Assembly: GCF_900129755.1 (NCBI RefSeq)
Contig: NZ_FQWT01000001.1
Location: 992,001 to 1,056,000, forward strand
Direction of reading: 5' to 3'
Length of the DNA stretch: 64,000 nucleotides
From: Chryseobacterium oranimense
Lineage (GTDB): Bacteria; Bacteroidota; Bacteroidia; Flavobacteriales; Weeksellaceae
Positions 8,190-17,168 of this stretch are shown in pieces. The notes beneath the pieces are model-generated. The model had not been told where the DNA came from. It did not search any database and worked only from the letters and a program-made list of their open reading frames with translations. Within the stretch, counting starts at the first letter, position 1. Every line of letters begins with the position of its first letter. Made by a program: the position numbers and the translations under genes.

Positions 8190-8306
8190 AAGTTATTATA
8201 TTTAGTTTTTATATAAAACTAAAGTACAAAAAATTTCAACACACAGGGAAATAATATTTTTATTTTAAGAAAAATTTAACTAAATCAATAAAAAGACGGA
8301 AATAAA

Positions 8307-9086
8307 TTAATCCAAATTCAAAAACTCTTTGACAACTTTCGCAAAATCTACCGGATTTTCAGCCTGAACCCAATGCCCGGCGTTTTTAACCGTCACTATT
8401 TTAGCTTTTGGAAACTGCTGTTTGATTCCGTATTCATCCTGCGGAAGAATATAATTTGATTTTTCTCCTGCAATGAATAAGGATTCGCCTTCAAAAACCC
8501 CAAATTTAACGGCATTGGAAACAAATTCGTTATATTTTTCAGATAAGGTTTTGAGATTAAATCTCCAGTTCAGCTTTTTGTTGTCATCCCAATACAGATT
8601 CTTTGCTAAAAACTGGATGGTAGATTTTTCAGGAATATACTGGCTCAATACAGCTTCTACTTCGCCTCTTGAGTTTACAGTATTGAAATCTACAGTCTCA
8701 AGGGCTTTGATAATTCCCTGGTGATGCGGTGGATAGGCTTTTGGTGAAATGTCTACCACAATGAGTTTTTCTACCCTTTCAGGATATTTCAGGACAAACT
8801 GCATGACTGCTTTTCCGCCTAGAGAATGGCCCAGGACATGCGCTTTCTGAATCCCATAATGATCCATATAGCGGGCAATGTCATCAGCCAGATCGTCATG
8901 CGACATACTTTCGGAATGAAAACTTCTTCCGTGATTTCTAAGGTCGATCAGATGTACGGGAAGGTATTCACCAAGGTCTTTCCCGAAACTTCCCCAGTTA
9001 TCCAGCATTCCAAATAGTCCGTGAAATACAAGAAGCGGCGTTACCGTAAGGTTTTCGCCAAATATTTTTGAGTTTAAGATGTCCAT
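8307..9086 (-). CDS. Alpha/beta hydrolase, YbfF-like esterase
   Basis: This 259-residue alpha/beta-fold hydrolase resembles the YbfF acyl-CoA/short-chain esterase family. FHGLFGMLDNWG at 21-32 forms the oxyanion loop, GHSLGG at 86-91 holds the nucleophile Ser88, and NAGHW near 235-239 carries the catalytic histidine. No signal peptide is visible, so it is cytosolic. It lies 117 bases upstream of the first graspetide precursor on the same strand, but nothing in its sequence links it to peptide maturation, and housekeeping lipid or ester metabolism is more likely. Confidence 0.85.
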   Translation of the reverse strand: MDILNSKIFGENLTVTPLLVFHGLFGMLDNWGSFGKDLGEYLPVHLIDLRNHGRSFHSESMSHDDLADDIARYMDHYGIQKAHVLGHSLGGKAVMQFVLKYPERVEKLIVVDISPKAYPPHHQGIIKALETVDFNTVNSRGEVEAVLSQYIPEKSTIQFLAKNLYWDDNKKLNWRFNLKTLSEKYNEFVSNAVKFGVFEGESLFIAGEKSNYILPQDEYGIKQQFPKAKIVTVKNAGHWVQAENPVDFAKVVKEFLNLD

Positions 9087-9096
9087 TTTTTTGATT

Positions 9097-9196
9097 TAGA
9101 AATTAGAAGTTAGGGGTTAGAAATTAGGGATTAGGGATTAGGGATTAATTAAATAAATTTTTATTATTAGTTTCTAATCTCTAATTTCCAACTTCT
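9097..9196. repeat. TTAGGGA tandem tract with imperfect inverted partner
   Basis: The left part contains three exact heptamers TTAGGGA at 9124-9144, preceded by related TTAGAAA/TTAGAAG units. The right part (TTTCTAATCTCTAATTTCC) is an imperfect reverse complement of the left. It lies between the stop of pdxJ and the start of the esterase on the minus strand. No gene is inside. It resembles the heptamer-like tracts that flank the four-helix-bundle gene near 38.7 kb. Confidence 0.65.
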
Positions 9197-9197
9197 T

Positions 9198-9917
9198 TTA
9201 CCACACTGCCAGTCTTTTCAGATATGCCTGAACCGTATTTTCAAGCCCCATATACAGTGCTTCAGAAATCAAAGCATGTCCTATGGAAACTTCCAGAAGA
9301 TTCGGAATATGATCAGCAAAATATTTTAAGTTTTCAAGGCTTAAATCGTGTCCGGCATTGATTCCCAGGCCAAACTCCGTTGCTGCCAGTGCCGTTTCAT
9401 AATAAGGTTTTATAGCCTGTTCTTTGTTCGTAAGGTAATTTTTTGCGTAAGCTTCAGTATACAGCTCTATTCTGTCGGCTCCGGATTTTGCAGCATATTC
9501 TACAAGTTCCGGCAAAGGATCAAGAAAAACAGAGGTACGGATTCCTGCATTCTTAAATTCTGCAATAATTTCTGTCAGGAAATCCAAATGCTTTTTAGTA
9601 TCCCAGCCTGCATTGGATGTAATAGCATCGTCTGCATCAGGAACCAGCGTTACCTGCTCCGGCTTTACCTCGAGAACCATATCAATAAAAGAGCGGTGAG
9701 GGTTTCCTTCAATGTTGAATTCAGTGGTAACCAAAGGTTTCAGATCGTACACATCTTTCCTTGTGATGTGTCTTTCATCAGGTCTTGGGTGGATGGTGAT
9801 TCCCTGTGCACCAAATTCCTGTATTTTCACTGCCGCTTCTGTTACACTTGGTGTTTCGCCTCCTCTTGCATTTCTTATCGTCGCAATTTTATTAATGTTT
9901 ACGCTTAGTTTTGTCAT
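9198..9917 (-). CDS. pdxJ: Pyridoxine 5'-phosphate synthase
   Basis: PdxJ condenses 3-amino-2-oxopropyl phosphate with 1-deoxyxylulose 5-phosphate to give pyridoxine 5'-phosphate, the last ring-forming step of the DXP-dependent vitamin B6 pathway. The protein has 239 residues, the normal length for this TIM barrel. VNIN at 6-9 and HPRPDERHI at 43-51 hold family active-site residues, and GLGINAGHDL near the C-terminal third is the phosphate-binding segment. It appears to be a single-gene unit, cytosolic. It overlaps no neighbour, with a repeat tract downstream. Confidence 0.95.
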   Translation of the reverse strand: MTKLSVNINKIATIRNARGGETPSVTEAAVKIQEFGAQGITIHPRPDERHITRKDVYDLKPLVTTEFNIEGNPHRSFIDMVLEVKPEQVTLVPDADDAITSNAGWDTKKHLDFLTEIIAEFKNAGIRTSVFLDPLPELVEYAAKSGADRIELYTEAYAKNYLTNKEQAIKPYYETALAATEFGLGINAGHDLSLENLKYFADHIPNLLEVSIGHALISEALYMGLENTVQAYLKRLAVW

Positions 9918-10020
9918 TTTTTTATTGAGATGTTAGATAATAAGGATGGAAGTTCGAATTCAATCATTCCATACCGGACTTTTGTTTCCTTAATTATCAT
10001 AATTTAATTAATTTTAAAGA

Positions 10021-10043
10021 TCTGATGAGTGGGTTTCATCAGA
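10021..10043 (-). terminator. Possible terminator after mscS-like gene
   Basis: TCTGATGA at 10021-10028 pairs with TCATCAGA at 10036-10043 around a 7-base loop. The stem overlaps the stop codon of the channel gene. The T tract on the minus strand is weak, so termination efficiency is doubtful. Confidence 0.4.
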
Positions 10044-11307
10044 CTTTTACACTTATCTGCATAACCTGAAGATCAAATTCCTTGGAAGCAACCAGCAAAT
10101 GGTCAAAAATATCTGCCTGAATCTGTTCGAAATGCTCCCACTTGGAATCATTCGAGAAGCAGTACACTTCCAACGGAAGCCCCTGCGGAGTAATGTCCAG
10201 CTGGCGGACCATTTTTGCTCCCTTCTGATCTATATCAGGATCATTTTCTATATATTTCTGTGCATAATACCTGAAAACTCCGATATTGGTAAGCTGTCTT
10301 CCGTTGATGGTTTTATCATTATGCTGCAGATTTTGTTTTTCCCTTTCAATTTCCTTTGTTTTCTCTTCCAGATAATCTGAAATCAGGTTGATTTCTTTCA
10401 GCCTCTCAATATCTTCTTCATTCAAAAATTTAAAAGAATTGATATTGAAATAAATAGATTTCTTGATCCTTCTGGTATTGGATTCAGACATCACCTGAAG
10501 GTTTTTAATTTCCGTGGTCAGGAGGTCATAAGTAGGAATGGTTGAAACTGTTTTATCGAAATTGGTGATCTTCGTGGTCAGAAGGCTTATATCAGTAATA
10601 TTTCCTTCAATGCTGTATTTTGGAATACTTACCCAGTCCCCTACTTTGAGGTTTTTAGAAGTTGCTACATGGATCCCGGTGACAAAACCTAAAATGGTAT
10701 CCCTGAAAACAAGAACCAAAACAGCAGTAATGGCTCCCAAACTTCCCACAATAGTTGTTCCTTTGATTCCGAATATTACGCAGAGCCCTACCACCGAAAA
10801 AATAAAGATTCCCAGGATCTTGACGGTTTCTGAAATGGCATTCAGTGCCATGATCTTATAAAAATCCTGCTTTATGGTGAAGAAATACCTGAAGCCCGTT
10901 AATGACCTGTAAAGCATACCTGCCAGAATCATAACCAAACCTAAATTGATAGATCTGTTAATAAAAATATTGGTTTTAGGAAGTGCTGTGGCAGGGAATA
11001 TGGAAGGATGGACGGCTCCTACAACCAGAAGTGCTGCAAAATGAGCAACAGAATTAGAAATCTTAGACTGATAAACAGAGCGTATAACCGGATATTTTTC
11101 ATCACTTTTAAAAAATCTGAAAACAAAATTAATAATGAATTTAAAAATAAAATCCACTACTAAAAACACGGCACACAAAAGCCCCAGCTTAACAATAATA
11201 TGAACGACCCAATCCATACCGCCGGGTGTCACCTGACTGATATAAATATAAAGCTGATCGCTTATTTCCTGCAAAAAGCTTTTTGTATCCTGTATTTCGT
11301 CTTTCAT
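10039..11307 (-). CDS. Mechanosensitive ion channel, MscS family
   Basis: This 422-residue multi-pass inner-membrane protein should open under membrane tension to release solutes on osmotic downshock. Several hydrophobic segments fill the first half, followed by a VGDWVSIPKYSIEGNITDISLLTTKI beta-domain, which in this family lines the cytosolic vestibule. The long C-terminus and several extra N-terminal helices resemble the YbdG/YnaI-type subgroup. I chose the ATG at 11307. The open frame continues upstream only to a TTG at 11352, which would add residues unlikely to belong. A TAAATTTG string lies 5 bases before the ATG. Confidence 0.88.
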   Translation of the reverse strand: MKDEIQDTKSFLQEISDQLYIYISQVTPGGMDWVVHIIVKLGLLCAVFLVVDFIFKFIINFVFRFFKSDEKYPVIRSVYQSKISNSVAHFAALLVVGAVHPSIFPATALPKTNIFINRSINLGLVMILAGMLYRSLTGFRYFFTIKQDFYKIMALNAISETVKILGIFIFSVVGLCVIFGIKGTTIVGSLGAITAVLVLVFRDTILGFVTGIHVATSKNLKVGDWVSIPKYSIEGNITDISLLTTKITNFDKTVSTIPTYDLLTTEIKNLQVMSESNTRRIKKSIYFNINSFKFLNEEDIERLKEINLISDYLEEKTKEIEREKQNLQHNDKTINGRQLTNIGVFRYYAQKYIENDPDIDQKGAKMVRQLDITPQGLPLEVYCFSNDSKWEHFEQIQADIFDHLLVASKEFDLQVMQISVKV

Positions 11308-11427
11308 TACAGCAAATTTATAAATAAAGAATGATGATGTAACTATTGACAATCAATTTTCATCCCAAATTTGAAAAAGACTCCTGCAAATTTTCTTTTT
11401 CCTATCTTGCATAGATAATTTTAAAGA

Positions 11428-11919
11428 ATGGATACAGCCTTAATTAATATTCTCTGTCTTATTTTACTTGTTTTAGGAATACTTGGGACTTTCCTACCTG
11501 TACTTCCGGGACTTGTACTGAGTATCTGCGGTCTTCTGATCTATAAATTCGGGACAGATGCGGACCTGCCTATGATCTATATCTGGGCTTTTGTGATCCT
11601 GACACTTATCTCTGTAGTACTCAGCTATGTAATTCCTGCGAAAACGAACAGGAAATACGGAGGAACGCGCTGGGGAAGTATCGGGTCGATCATTGGGACC
11701 ATTGTCGGAATTTTTATTCCTATTCCCTTGGGATTCCTGGTAGGAATGTTTGCAGGCGTATTTATCGGGGAACTTCTTCATGACAGCAAGGATATGAATA
11801 AAGCTCTGCAATCGACAAAAGGTGCATTTATCGGCTTCATTTACGGAACAGGTTTCAGTCTTGTGGTAGGTGTGGCAATGTTTTTGGTAGTAGTATTGAA
11901 TATGCTTGGTATTATTTAA
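11428..11919 (+). CDS. DUF456 family membrane protein
   Basis: This 163-residue very hydrophobic protein belongs to the DUF456 family by recall. It has an N-terminal GTFLPVLPG motif, a KYGGTRWGSIGSIIGTIVG segment in the middle and a PLGFLVGMFAGVFIGELL helix, with about four membrane spans in total. No function is established for the family. It is divergent from the mechanosensitive channel gene with about 120 bases between the two start codons, so the two may share a regulatory region. It appears to be a single-gene unit. Confidence 0.8.
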   Translation: MDTALINILCLILLVLGILGTFLPVLPGLVLSICGLLIYKFGTDADLPMIYIWAFVILTLISVVLSYVIPAKTNRKYGGTRWGSIGSIIGTIVGIFIPIPLGFLVGMFAGVFIGELLHDSKDMNKALQSTKGAFIGFIYGTGFSLVVGVAMFLVVVLNMLGII

Positions 11920-12047
11920 ACAATATAGCATGAAAGTTTAGACGGATGCTGGAAAAGATGGATGGAATTTAATGCAGGATGCCAGATTTCCGGCATTGCA
12001 ATTTGACAGATTAATTATAAATAAATTCACATCAAAAAAAGAAAAAT

Positions 12048-12557
12048 ATGTTTCATAAAGCCATTATATTAAGTTTGGGAATGCTGACCTTAGCCGGCTG
12101 CAATGCCCAAAAGAAAACAAAAACCCCTGAAATAAAAGCAGGAACAGCTTCCGATATGAAAAACACCAAGGCTTCAGAAAAAGAAGGTATCATTTATTTT
12201 AACCAGGGAGAAAATAAATTTCTTCCAAAATATCAAATGAATGTAACATTCAAAGGGATTTCCGAAGACAGCCGCTGTCCTGAAGGGGTCAACTGCATCT
12301 GGGCAGGCGTTGCCATAGCACAGGTAGAAGTAATGAGCACTACTTCCAGACCTGTCACTTTAAACCTTGCCACGATGGATAATACCGGAAGAAATTACCA
12401 CAAATCCGAAGGATTCAATGGATATACCATTTCACTGGAAGAGGTAAGCCCATTCCCGAAATCTGACGGAGGGGCAAAAGCTTTGGAAGGAAAATATAGA
12501 ATAGGAATCAAATTCACCAAAACCGGAGCAACAAGATCCGAAACTACCAGGAAATAG
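12048..12557 (+). CDS. Putative lipoprotein of unknown function
   Basis: The 169-residue product starts with a lipoprotein signal peptide, with LAGC as lipobox and Cys18 as the acylation site, so it should be anchored in the cell envelope. The remainder is a small beta-rich-looking domain with a conserved-looking CPEGVNCIWAG segment near residues 78-88, in which two cysteines could form a disulfide. I do not recognise a function. Its 3' end overlaps the convergent ung gene by 14 bases, so antisense interference between the two transcripts is possible. Confidence 0.75.
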   Translation: MFHKAIILSLGMLTLAGCNAQKKTKTPEIKAGTASDMKNTKASEKEGIIYFNQGENKFLPKYQMNVTFKGISEDSRCPEGVNCIWAGVAIAQVEVMSTTSRPVTLNLATMDNTGRNYHKSEGFNGYTISLEEVSPFPKSDGGAKALEGKYRIGIKFTKTGATRSETTRK

Positions 12558-13185
12558 GTTTCTTTCCTTTTGAAATAAGGTACTCGTTAATTTTCGAGAA
12601 GGGTTTGCTTCCGTAAAAACCTCTATACACAGAAAAAGGTGACGGGTGCGCTGATTTTAAGATAAAATGCTTGGCCGGATCAATGAGTTCGGCTTTTTTT
12701 TGTGCAAAAGCTCCCCAAAGAACGAAAACAACATTTTCTTTTTTATCTGAAATTTCTTTGATGATAAAATCTGTGAATTTTTCCCATCCTAAATCCTTGT
12801 GGGAATTGGGTGAATGGGCACGTACCGTTAAAGTGGCATTCAGCAGTAAAACGCCCTGCCTGCCCCAGTCGTCCAGTTCTTTGGAAGTTCTTTCAATGCC
12901 AAGGTCATCTTTTAATTCTGTAAAGATATTTTTAAGGGAAGGCGGCGCCGCTACCTGTTCTGAAACGGAAAAACACAAACCATTGGCCTGATAATCATTG
13001 TGATAAGGGTCCTGCCCAAGGATCACCACCTCAACATCTTCAAAGGGAGTAATTTCCAACGCTCTGAATATCTGATTTTTTGGCGGAAAAACTTTGGTTG
13101 TTGCATATTCCTGCTTTACTTTTTCCCAAAGGTTTTTAAAATATTCCGTATTTTTTATCGGGGCTAAAACTTCTGTCCAGGTCAT
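12544..13185 (-). CDS. ung: Uracil-DNA glycosylase
   Basis: Ung removes uracil from DNA as the first step of base-excision repair. The 213-residue length is normal for family 1. GQDPYH at 57-62 is the catalytic loop with Asp59, LLLNATLTV in the middle is the uracil-binding strand, and HPSPFS at 180-185 is the DNA-intercalating loop with its conserved His180. It sits directly downstream of a small membrane-anchored unknown gene on the same strand, 7 bases apart, and may be co-transcribed with it. Confidence 0.96.
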   Translation of the reverse strand: MTWTEVLAPIKNTEYFKNLWEKVKQEYATTKVFPPKNQIFRALEITPFEDVEVVILGQDPYHNDYQANGLCFSVSEQVAAPPSLKNIFTELKDDLGIERTSKELDDWGRQGVLLLNATLTVRAHSPNSHKDLGWEKFTDFIIKEISDKKENVVFVLWGAFAQKKAELIDPAKHFILKSAHPSPFSVYRGFYGSKPFSKINEYLISKGKKPISW

Positions 13186-13192
13186 TTTTTAT

Positions 13193-13717
13193 CTATTTAT
13201 TACAATATTCGTACACTCTGTCTTTGGCTAAAACAATATGGTTGATGGCTGCCATCTGGTAATCAAGATGTACCTGTCTTGAAGCTACAATTCCGCTGTT
13301 TTTACCTTCCAGCTGATGATCAATCATCCCTACCGGCCGCGAATAATTTTTATTGATTATAAAAAGTGTAGCATTCTGATCATCGCTAAGCTCAGTTTCA
13401 TCATATTTTACATAGTCTCCTTTGACATATTTTTCATTACAGTCGATACTGTTAATATCAAAATCAACAACTTGCTGGTACTGCTTAAAGGGCGCAGGCT
13501 GAACGGGAAGATTACAGACAATCATATGATTATCTTTATCGTACGTACCTTTTTCCACTCCAAAATACTCGTCCATATCTTCATCTTTTACGTCCATATA
13601 GATTTTGAAAACAGCCTGATTACTCATGATATTATTTCCATTGTACCAGGTGAAAACCTGAAGAACAACAAAGAAAACTGCGGCCAATGCCACAATACCT
13701 ATTACAACTTTTTTCAT
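13193..13717 (-). CDS. Unknown protein with N-terminal membrane anchor
   Basis: The 174-residue protein begins with one hydrophobic segment (residues about 4-23) that could be a signal anchor, and the rest is hydrophilic and probably periplasmic. It has three cysteines, one in the last three residues. I do not recognise a family. It precedes ung by 7 bases, so the two are probably transcribed together, but no functional link is evident. Confidence 0.7.
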   Translation of the reverse strand: MKKVVIGIVALAAVFFVVLQVFTWYNGNNIMSNQAVFKIYMDVKDEDMDEYFGVEKGTYDKDNHMIVCNLPVQPAPFKQYQQVVDFDINSIDCNEKYVKGDYVKYDETELSDDQNATLFIINKNYSRPVGMIDHQLEGKNSGIVASRQVHLDYQMAAINHIVLAKDRVYEYCNK

Positions 13718-13801
13718 GGTTAGTCTGATAAAAAATCAAATATAAAATTAAATATCTGCAATATCAAATTTCGCCTGTCTCTGGCTGTAAAGTTTAATGG
13801 T

Positions 13802-14302
13802 TTAAATTCTCAAACTGAAAACAATATTATCAGGAAAGTCTTCATCTTTTCTCTCCTCTTCCAAAACAAAATGATGCTTCAGCAGAAGATTTTTCGAGCT
13901 TTCATTAGACTTGTGAGTCATTGCCACTACTTCCTGAAGATGCAGTTCATTAAATCCGAATTCTAAAACCGCTTCTAAGGCTTCCGACATGATGCCTTTT
14001 CTGTGGTAATCAGGTAAGAGCTCATACCCTACTTCGGCAGTTTTCCTGTCTTCAGAAAAGTTCCAGAGGCAGATCGTTCCGATAAGATTAGGCTGATCTT
14101 TTAGAGAAATTCCCAAATAAATGGTTTGGTTATTTTGAGTCCTTTCCTTAATGGTTAAGATAAACTGAAGCGCATCATAATTGTTTTTGGGTGGATTTCT
14201 CGCCAAAAACTGGTTGATGACTTCATTACTGCGAATCCTCAGGATATCTTCAACATCGGTTTCATTGATGTTTTTTAAAATTAAGCGTTCGGTTTTAATC
14301 AT
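13802..14302 (-). CDS. GNAT acetyltransferase, RimJ/RimL type
   Basis: This 166-residue GNAT-fold N-acetyltransferase starts with TERLILKNI, the hallmark of the RimJ/RimL ribosomal-protein acetyltransferase subgroup. GYELLPDYHRKGIMSEAL at about 92-109 is motif A, the acetyl-CoA pyrophosphate-binding loop with a RKGIM core. SKNLLLKHHF near 135-144 is the end of the domain. The substrate is unknown. The start overlaps the end of the upstream unknown gene by 8 bases, so the two are probably one operon. Confidence 0.87.
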   Translation of the reverse strand: MIKTERLILKNINETDVEDILRIRSNEVINQFLARNPPKNNYDALQFILTIKERTQNNQTIYLGISLKDQPNLIGTICLWNFSEDRKTAEVGYELLPDYHRKGIMSEALEAVLEFGFNELHLQEVVAMTHKSNESSKNLLLKHHFVLEEERKDEDFPDNIVFSLRI

Positions 14303-14822
14303 TTTTATAATGTGACATTTGATATTCTATTTTCTCAGGCGAATGATATTTTTCTTTATAGGATTTCCCTGCATTGTAGCTTTCCTGATTAAAACAGCTT
14401 ATGACAGCCTCAATTAAAGCTCTTCCATAAGTATTTTTCCGGAAACTGTCAATAATGTGAAAACCTGCAAAAGTTATTTCAAAAATAAAATTTAAATGTT
14501 TCCCTTTAAGTGCTGAAATATAAGAAGCAATAAAATCAGCATAATCTTTTATTTCTTCAAGATGAAGATGGTAAAGTTCTTTTGGAAATATATTTTCATC
14601 TACTTTCCAATCAATATTTGAACAGTAATCAGACGGAAATCCTTTATTTATTTTATTCTTATAATTTTCTAATTCATAAAGATTCAGCTCAATGAAACCA
14701 TAGCGATCGTGTGCTCTCCATTTCTGCATACCATGGCGCTTTTCTAAGTTCCAGTCAATTATTTCGCTATTTATTACCAATAATTTTTCTGAATTATAAA
14801 TTTTCCTATCAATTCTTTCCAT
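14295..14822 (-). CDS. Unknown protein
   Basis: This 175-residue soluble protein has no signal peptide or membrane span and no family I can name. It is rich in aromatic residues and lysine, with an HLHLEEIKDYADFIASYI helix in the middle. It overlaps the GNAT gene by 8 bases and is upstream of it, so it probably forms a two-gene unit with the acetyltransferase. A role in sugar or nucleotide metabolism cannot be inferred. Confidence 0.65.
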   Translation of the reverse strand: MERIDRKIYNSEKLLVINSEIIDWNLEKRHGMQKWRAHDRYGFIELNLYELENYKNKINKGFPSDYCSNIDWKVDENIFPKELYHLHLEEIKDYADFIASYISALKGKHLNFIFEITFAGFHIIDSFRKNTYGRALIEAVISCFNQESYNAGKSYKEKYHSPEKIEYQMSHYKND

Positions 14823-14905
14823 CTAATTCTAGAATGTTTCGGGGTCAAAATTTGTAAATATCTCAAATATACATAATAATCACATTTTCTCACTAAATTT
14901 GCAAT

Positions 14906-17053
14906 GTGTATATAAATAAAGAAGATTTAAACGAATTAGAGTTTCCGCAATTGCTCGCGGAGATCTCTCCATTTGCGTATTCTCCGAAAACGAGAGAAAA
15001 AATTCTTCAACTTCGTCCCATGGAAATTGACGAGGCGGAACTTTCCCTGAAAAAAACGTCGGAATATCTTTCGAGTTTTGAGAGTTCAAATGCAATTCCG
15101 TTCGATGAATACGAAGATATCGAAAGTGAGCTGAAATTAATGCTGATCGAGAATTACCGTCTGGAAAACAGTGCTTTCATCAAAATAAAAACCTTAACTG
15201 AACAGATAGGAAAGCTTCAGAAGTTTTTCCCAACCATGCCCGACACTTTTCCTAACCTGATAAAAGATGTTTCTGAGCTGGAATTCAAAAAAGAGATTAT
15301 TGATAAGATAGATAAGGTCTTTAACCGTTTTGGGGAAGTAAAAAGTGATGCTTCTCCTGCTCTGAAGGAGCTTCGTTCTGAAATTCAGGTGGCTAAAAAA
15401 GCCATTCAGGAGAATTTCAACCGTGCTCTTTTCAATTACGGGCAAAGTGAATTTCTGGATGATATTCGGGAAACGATTATTGAGGATCAAAGGGTTTTAG
15501 CAGTAAAATCCGGATTCAAGAAAAGGGTGGCCGGAAGGGTCCTTGGAATTTCAAAAACCGGCTCTATTACTTACATCCAGCCGGACAGTGTGGTAAAACA
15601 TTACTTCAAGCTTCGTGAAAATGAAGAGGAAGAGAAAAAAGAGATCGACAAGATCTTAAGAAAGCTTACTGCTGAACTGGCAGAGTTTCAACCCCAGCTG
15701 TGGAGATACCAGGTCTATATTTTTGACCTTGACCTTACGAGGGCAAAAGCAAAATTTGCTGAAATGGTTAACGGAATCCTTCCCAAGATCAACCGTCACA
15801 GAACATTAAAGCTTAAAGACGCATTCCATCCGCTGTTATGGCTGAGAAATAAGGCAGAAAATAAGACTATCTTCCCACAAACTCTGAGTTTAACGGATCA
15901 AAACAGAATCATCTGTATTTCCGGACCGAATGCAGGAGGAAAATCTATCACCCTGAAAACCGTTGGACTGCTTCAGCTGATGATCCAGAGCGGAATTCTG
16001 GTACCGGTACATCCAAGATCTGAAATGTTCTTTTTTGAAAAGATCATGACGGATATCGGTGACAACCAGTCGATTGAAAACCATCTTTCAACTTATTCTT
16101 CTAGACTGAAGAAAATGGCCGGAATTATCCGAGAAGCTGATGGCAATACCCTGCTTCTTATTGATGAATTTGGTACGGGATCTGATCCCGAGCTTGGTGG
16201 TGCGCTGGCGGAAAGTTTCATGGAATATTTCTATGATAAAAAGAGCTTTGCGATCATTACCACACACTATACAAACATCAAGCTTGTGATAGAACAGCTT
16301 CCGCATGCTGAAAATGCAGCGATGCTTTTTGATGAAGAAACACTGGAGCCCATGTACAAACTGGAAGTGGGACAGGCAGGAAGCTCATTTACTTTTGAAG
16401 TGGCCGAGAAAAACAGAATTCCAAGGTTTATCATCCATGCTGCGAAAAAGAAGGTGGAACACGACATTGTGAACCTGGACAAAACCATTGTAAAACTTCA
16501 GCAGGAAAAATTCGAGGTTGAAAAACTGAAAACTGATCTTGCTGAAAGAAAGGAGTCCGTAGAAGACAAACGGGATAATCTTCAGAAGCTGAACGAGCAG
16601 CTGCAGCAGAAACTTTTCAATTTCCAGAAACTGTATGAAGAGGAACACCGTAAGCTTCAGTTCGGGAACAAAATTGAAACCTTCATCGACAGTTATGTGA
16701 AAGGAAAATCGAGAAAAGATGTGGTGAAAGATTTTGTGAAACTTCTTGAACAGGAGAAATTCAGGAAAATAGGTGCTGATAAAGATGAATCAAAACGTCT
16801 TCAGGTGGTAAAAAGAAAAATTACGCAGCAGCTGAAAAAGGAAGAAGTGATCGAAAAGATTGCCGAAACCAATGAAAAACTGGAAGAAAAACGCAAAACC
16901 GACCGTGCCGTCTGGATGAAAGAAGGTCAGCGCGTACGTATTGCAGGAAGCACCAGCGTAGGAACCATTGAAAAAATTTCAAAAAATAAAGTGATCGTGA
17001 ATTACGGAACTTTCAAGACGACGATCAATGCGGATGAGCTGGAAAGGATCTAA
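14906..17053 (+). CDS. mutS2: MutS2-family ATPase lacking the Smr domain
   Basis: The 715-residue protein is a MutS2/MutS-type ATPase. GPNAGGKSIT at about 340-349 is the Walker A loop and IDEFGTGSDP near 420 is the Walker B/signature region, with a long coiled coil after it. The C-terminus ends in a KOW-like segment (residues about 660-715) and has no Smr endonuclease domain, which full-length MutS2 proteins of about 780 residues carry. The start is a GTG. The N-terminal YINKEDLNELEFPQLL matches what I expect for flavobacterial homologues. A TAAATTTG string lies 4 bases upstream. Confidence 0.9.
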   Translation: MYINKEDLNELEFPQLLAEISPFAYSPKTREKILQLRPMEIDEAELSLKKTSEYLSSFESSNAIPFDEYEDIESELKLMLIENYRLENSAFIKIKTLTEQIGKLQKFFPTMPDTFPNLIKDVSELEFKKEIIDKIDKVFNRFGEVKSDASPALKELRSEIQVAKKAIQENFNRALFNYGQSEFLDDIRETIIEDQRVLAVKSGFKKRVAGRVLGISKTGSITYIQPDSVVKHYFKLRENEEEEKKEIDKILRKLTAELAEFQPQLWRYQVYIFDLDLTRAKAKFAEMVNGILPKINRHRTLKLKDAFHPLLWLRNKAENKTIFPQTLSLTDQNRIICISGPNAGGKSITLKTVGLLQLMIQSGILVPVHPRSEMFFFEKIMTDIGDNQSIENHLSTYSSRLKKMAGIIREADGNTLLLIDEFGTGSDPELGGALAESFMEYFYDKKSFAIITTHYTNIKLVIEQLPHAENAAMLFDEETLEPMYKLEVGQAGSSFTFEVAEKNRIPRFIIHAAKKKVEHDIVNLDKTIVKLQQEKFEVEKLKTDLAERKESVEDKRDNLQKLNEQLQQKLFNFQKLYEEEHRKLQFGNKIETFIDSYVKGKSRKDVVKDFVKLLEQEKFRKIGADKDESKRLQVVKRKITQQLKKEEVIEKIAETNEKLEEKRKTDRAVWMKEGQRVRIAGSTSVGTIEKISKNKVIVNYGTFKTTINADELERI

Positions 17054-17081
17054 TTATTTGCAATTTTATAGTTTTTAAACT

Positions 17082-17117
17082 AAAAAATAGTGCTGAAAAC
17101 ATCAGCGCTATTTTTAT
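17082..17117 (+). terminator. Terminator after mutS2
   Basis: AATAGTGCTGA at 17086-17096 pairs with TCAGCGCTATT at 17102-17112 (one G-T wobble) around a short loop, and a run of Ts follows. It ends the mutS2 transcript. Confidence 0.85.
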
Positions 17118-17168
17118 TTTCATGAAACATTAATTATACAACCGGAATTTTATTTTTATTTTTGATTT

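Noticed and set aside
8203..8221. TAGTTTT/AAAACTA inverted repeat before precursor 1 as a riboswitch or operator
   Set aside because: It is a short AT-rich inverted repeat with no supporting motif, so it is mentioned only as a leader feature.
9124..9144. Telomere-like TTAGGGA repeats as a replicon end
   Set aside because: There are only three copies in an ordinary intergenic gap between housekeeping genes, with an inverted partner nearby. A repeat element is the better explanation.
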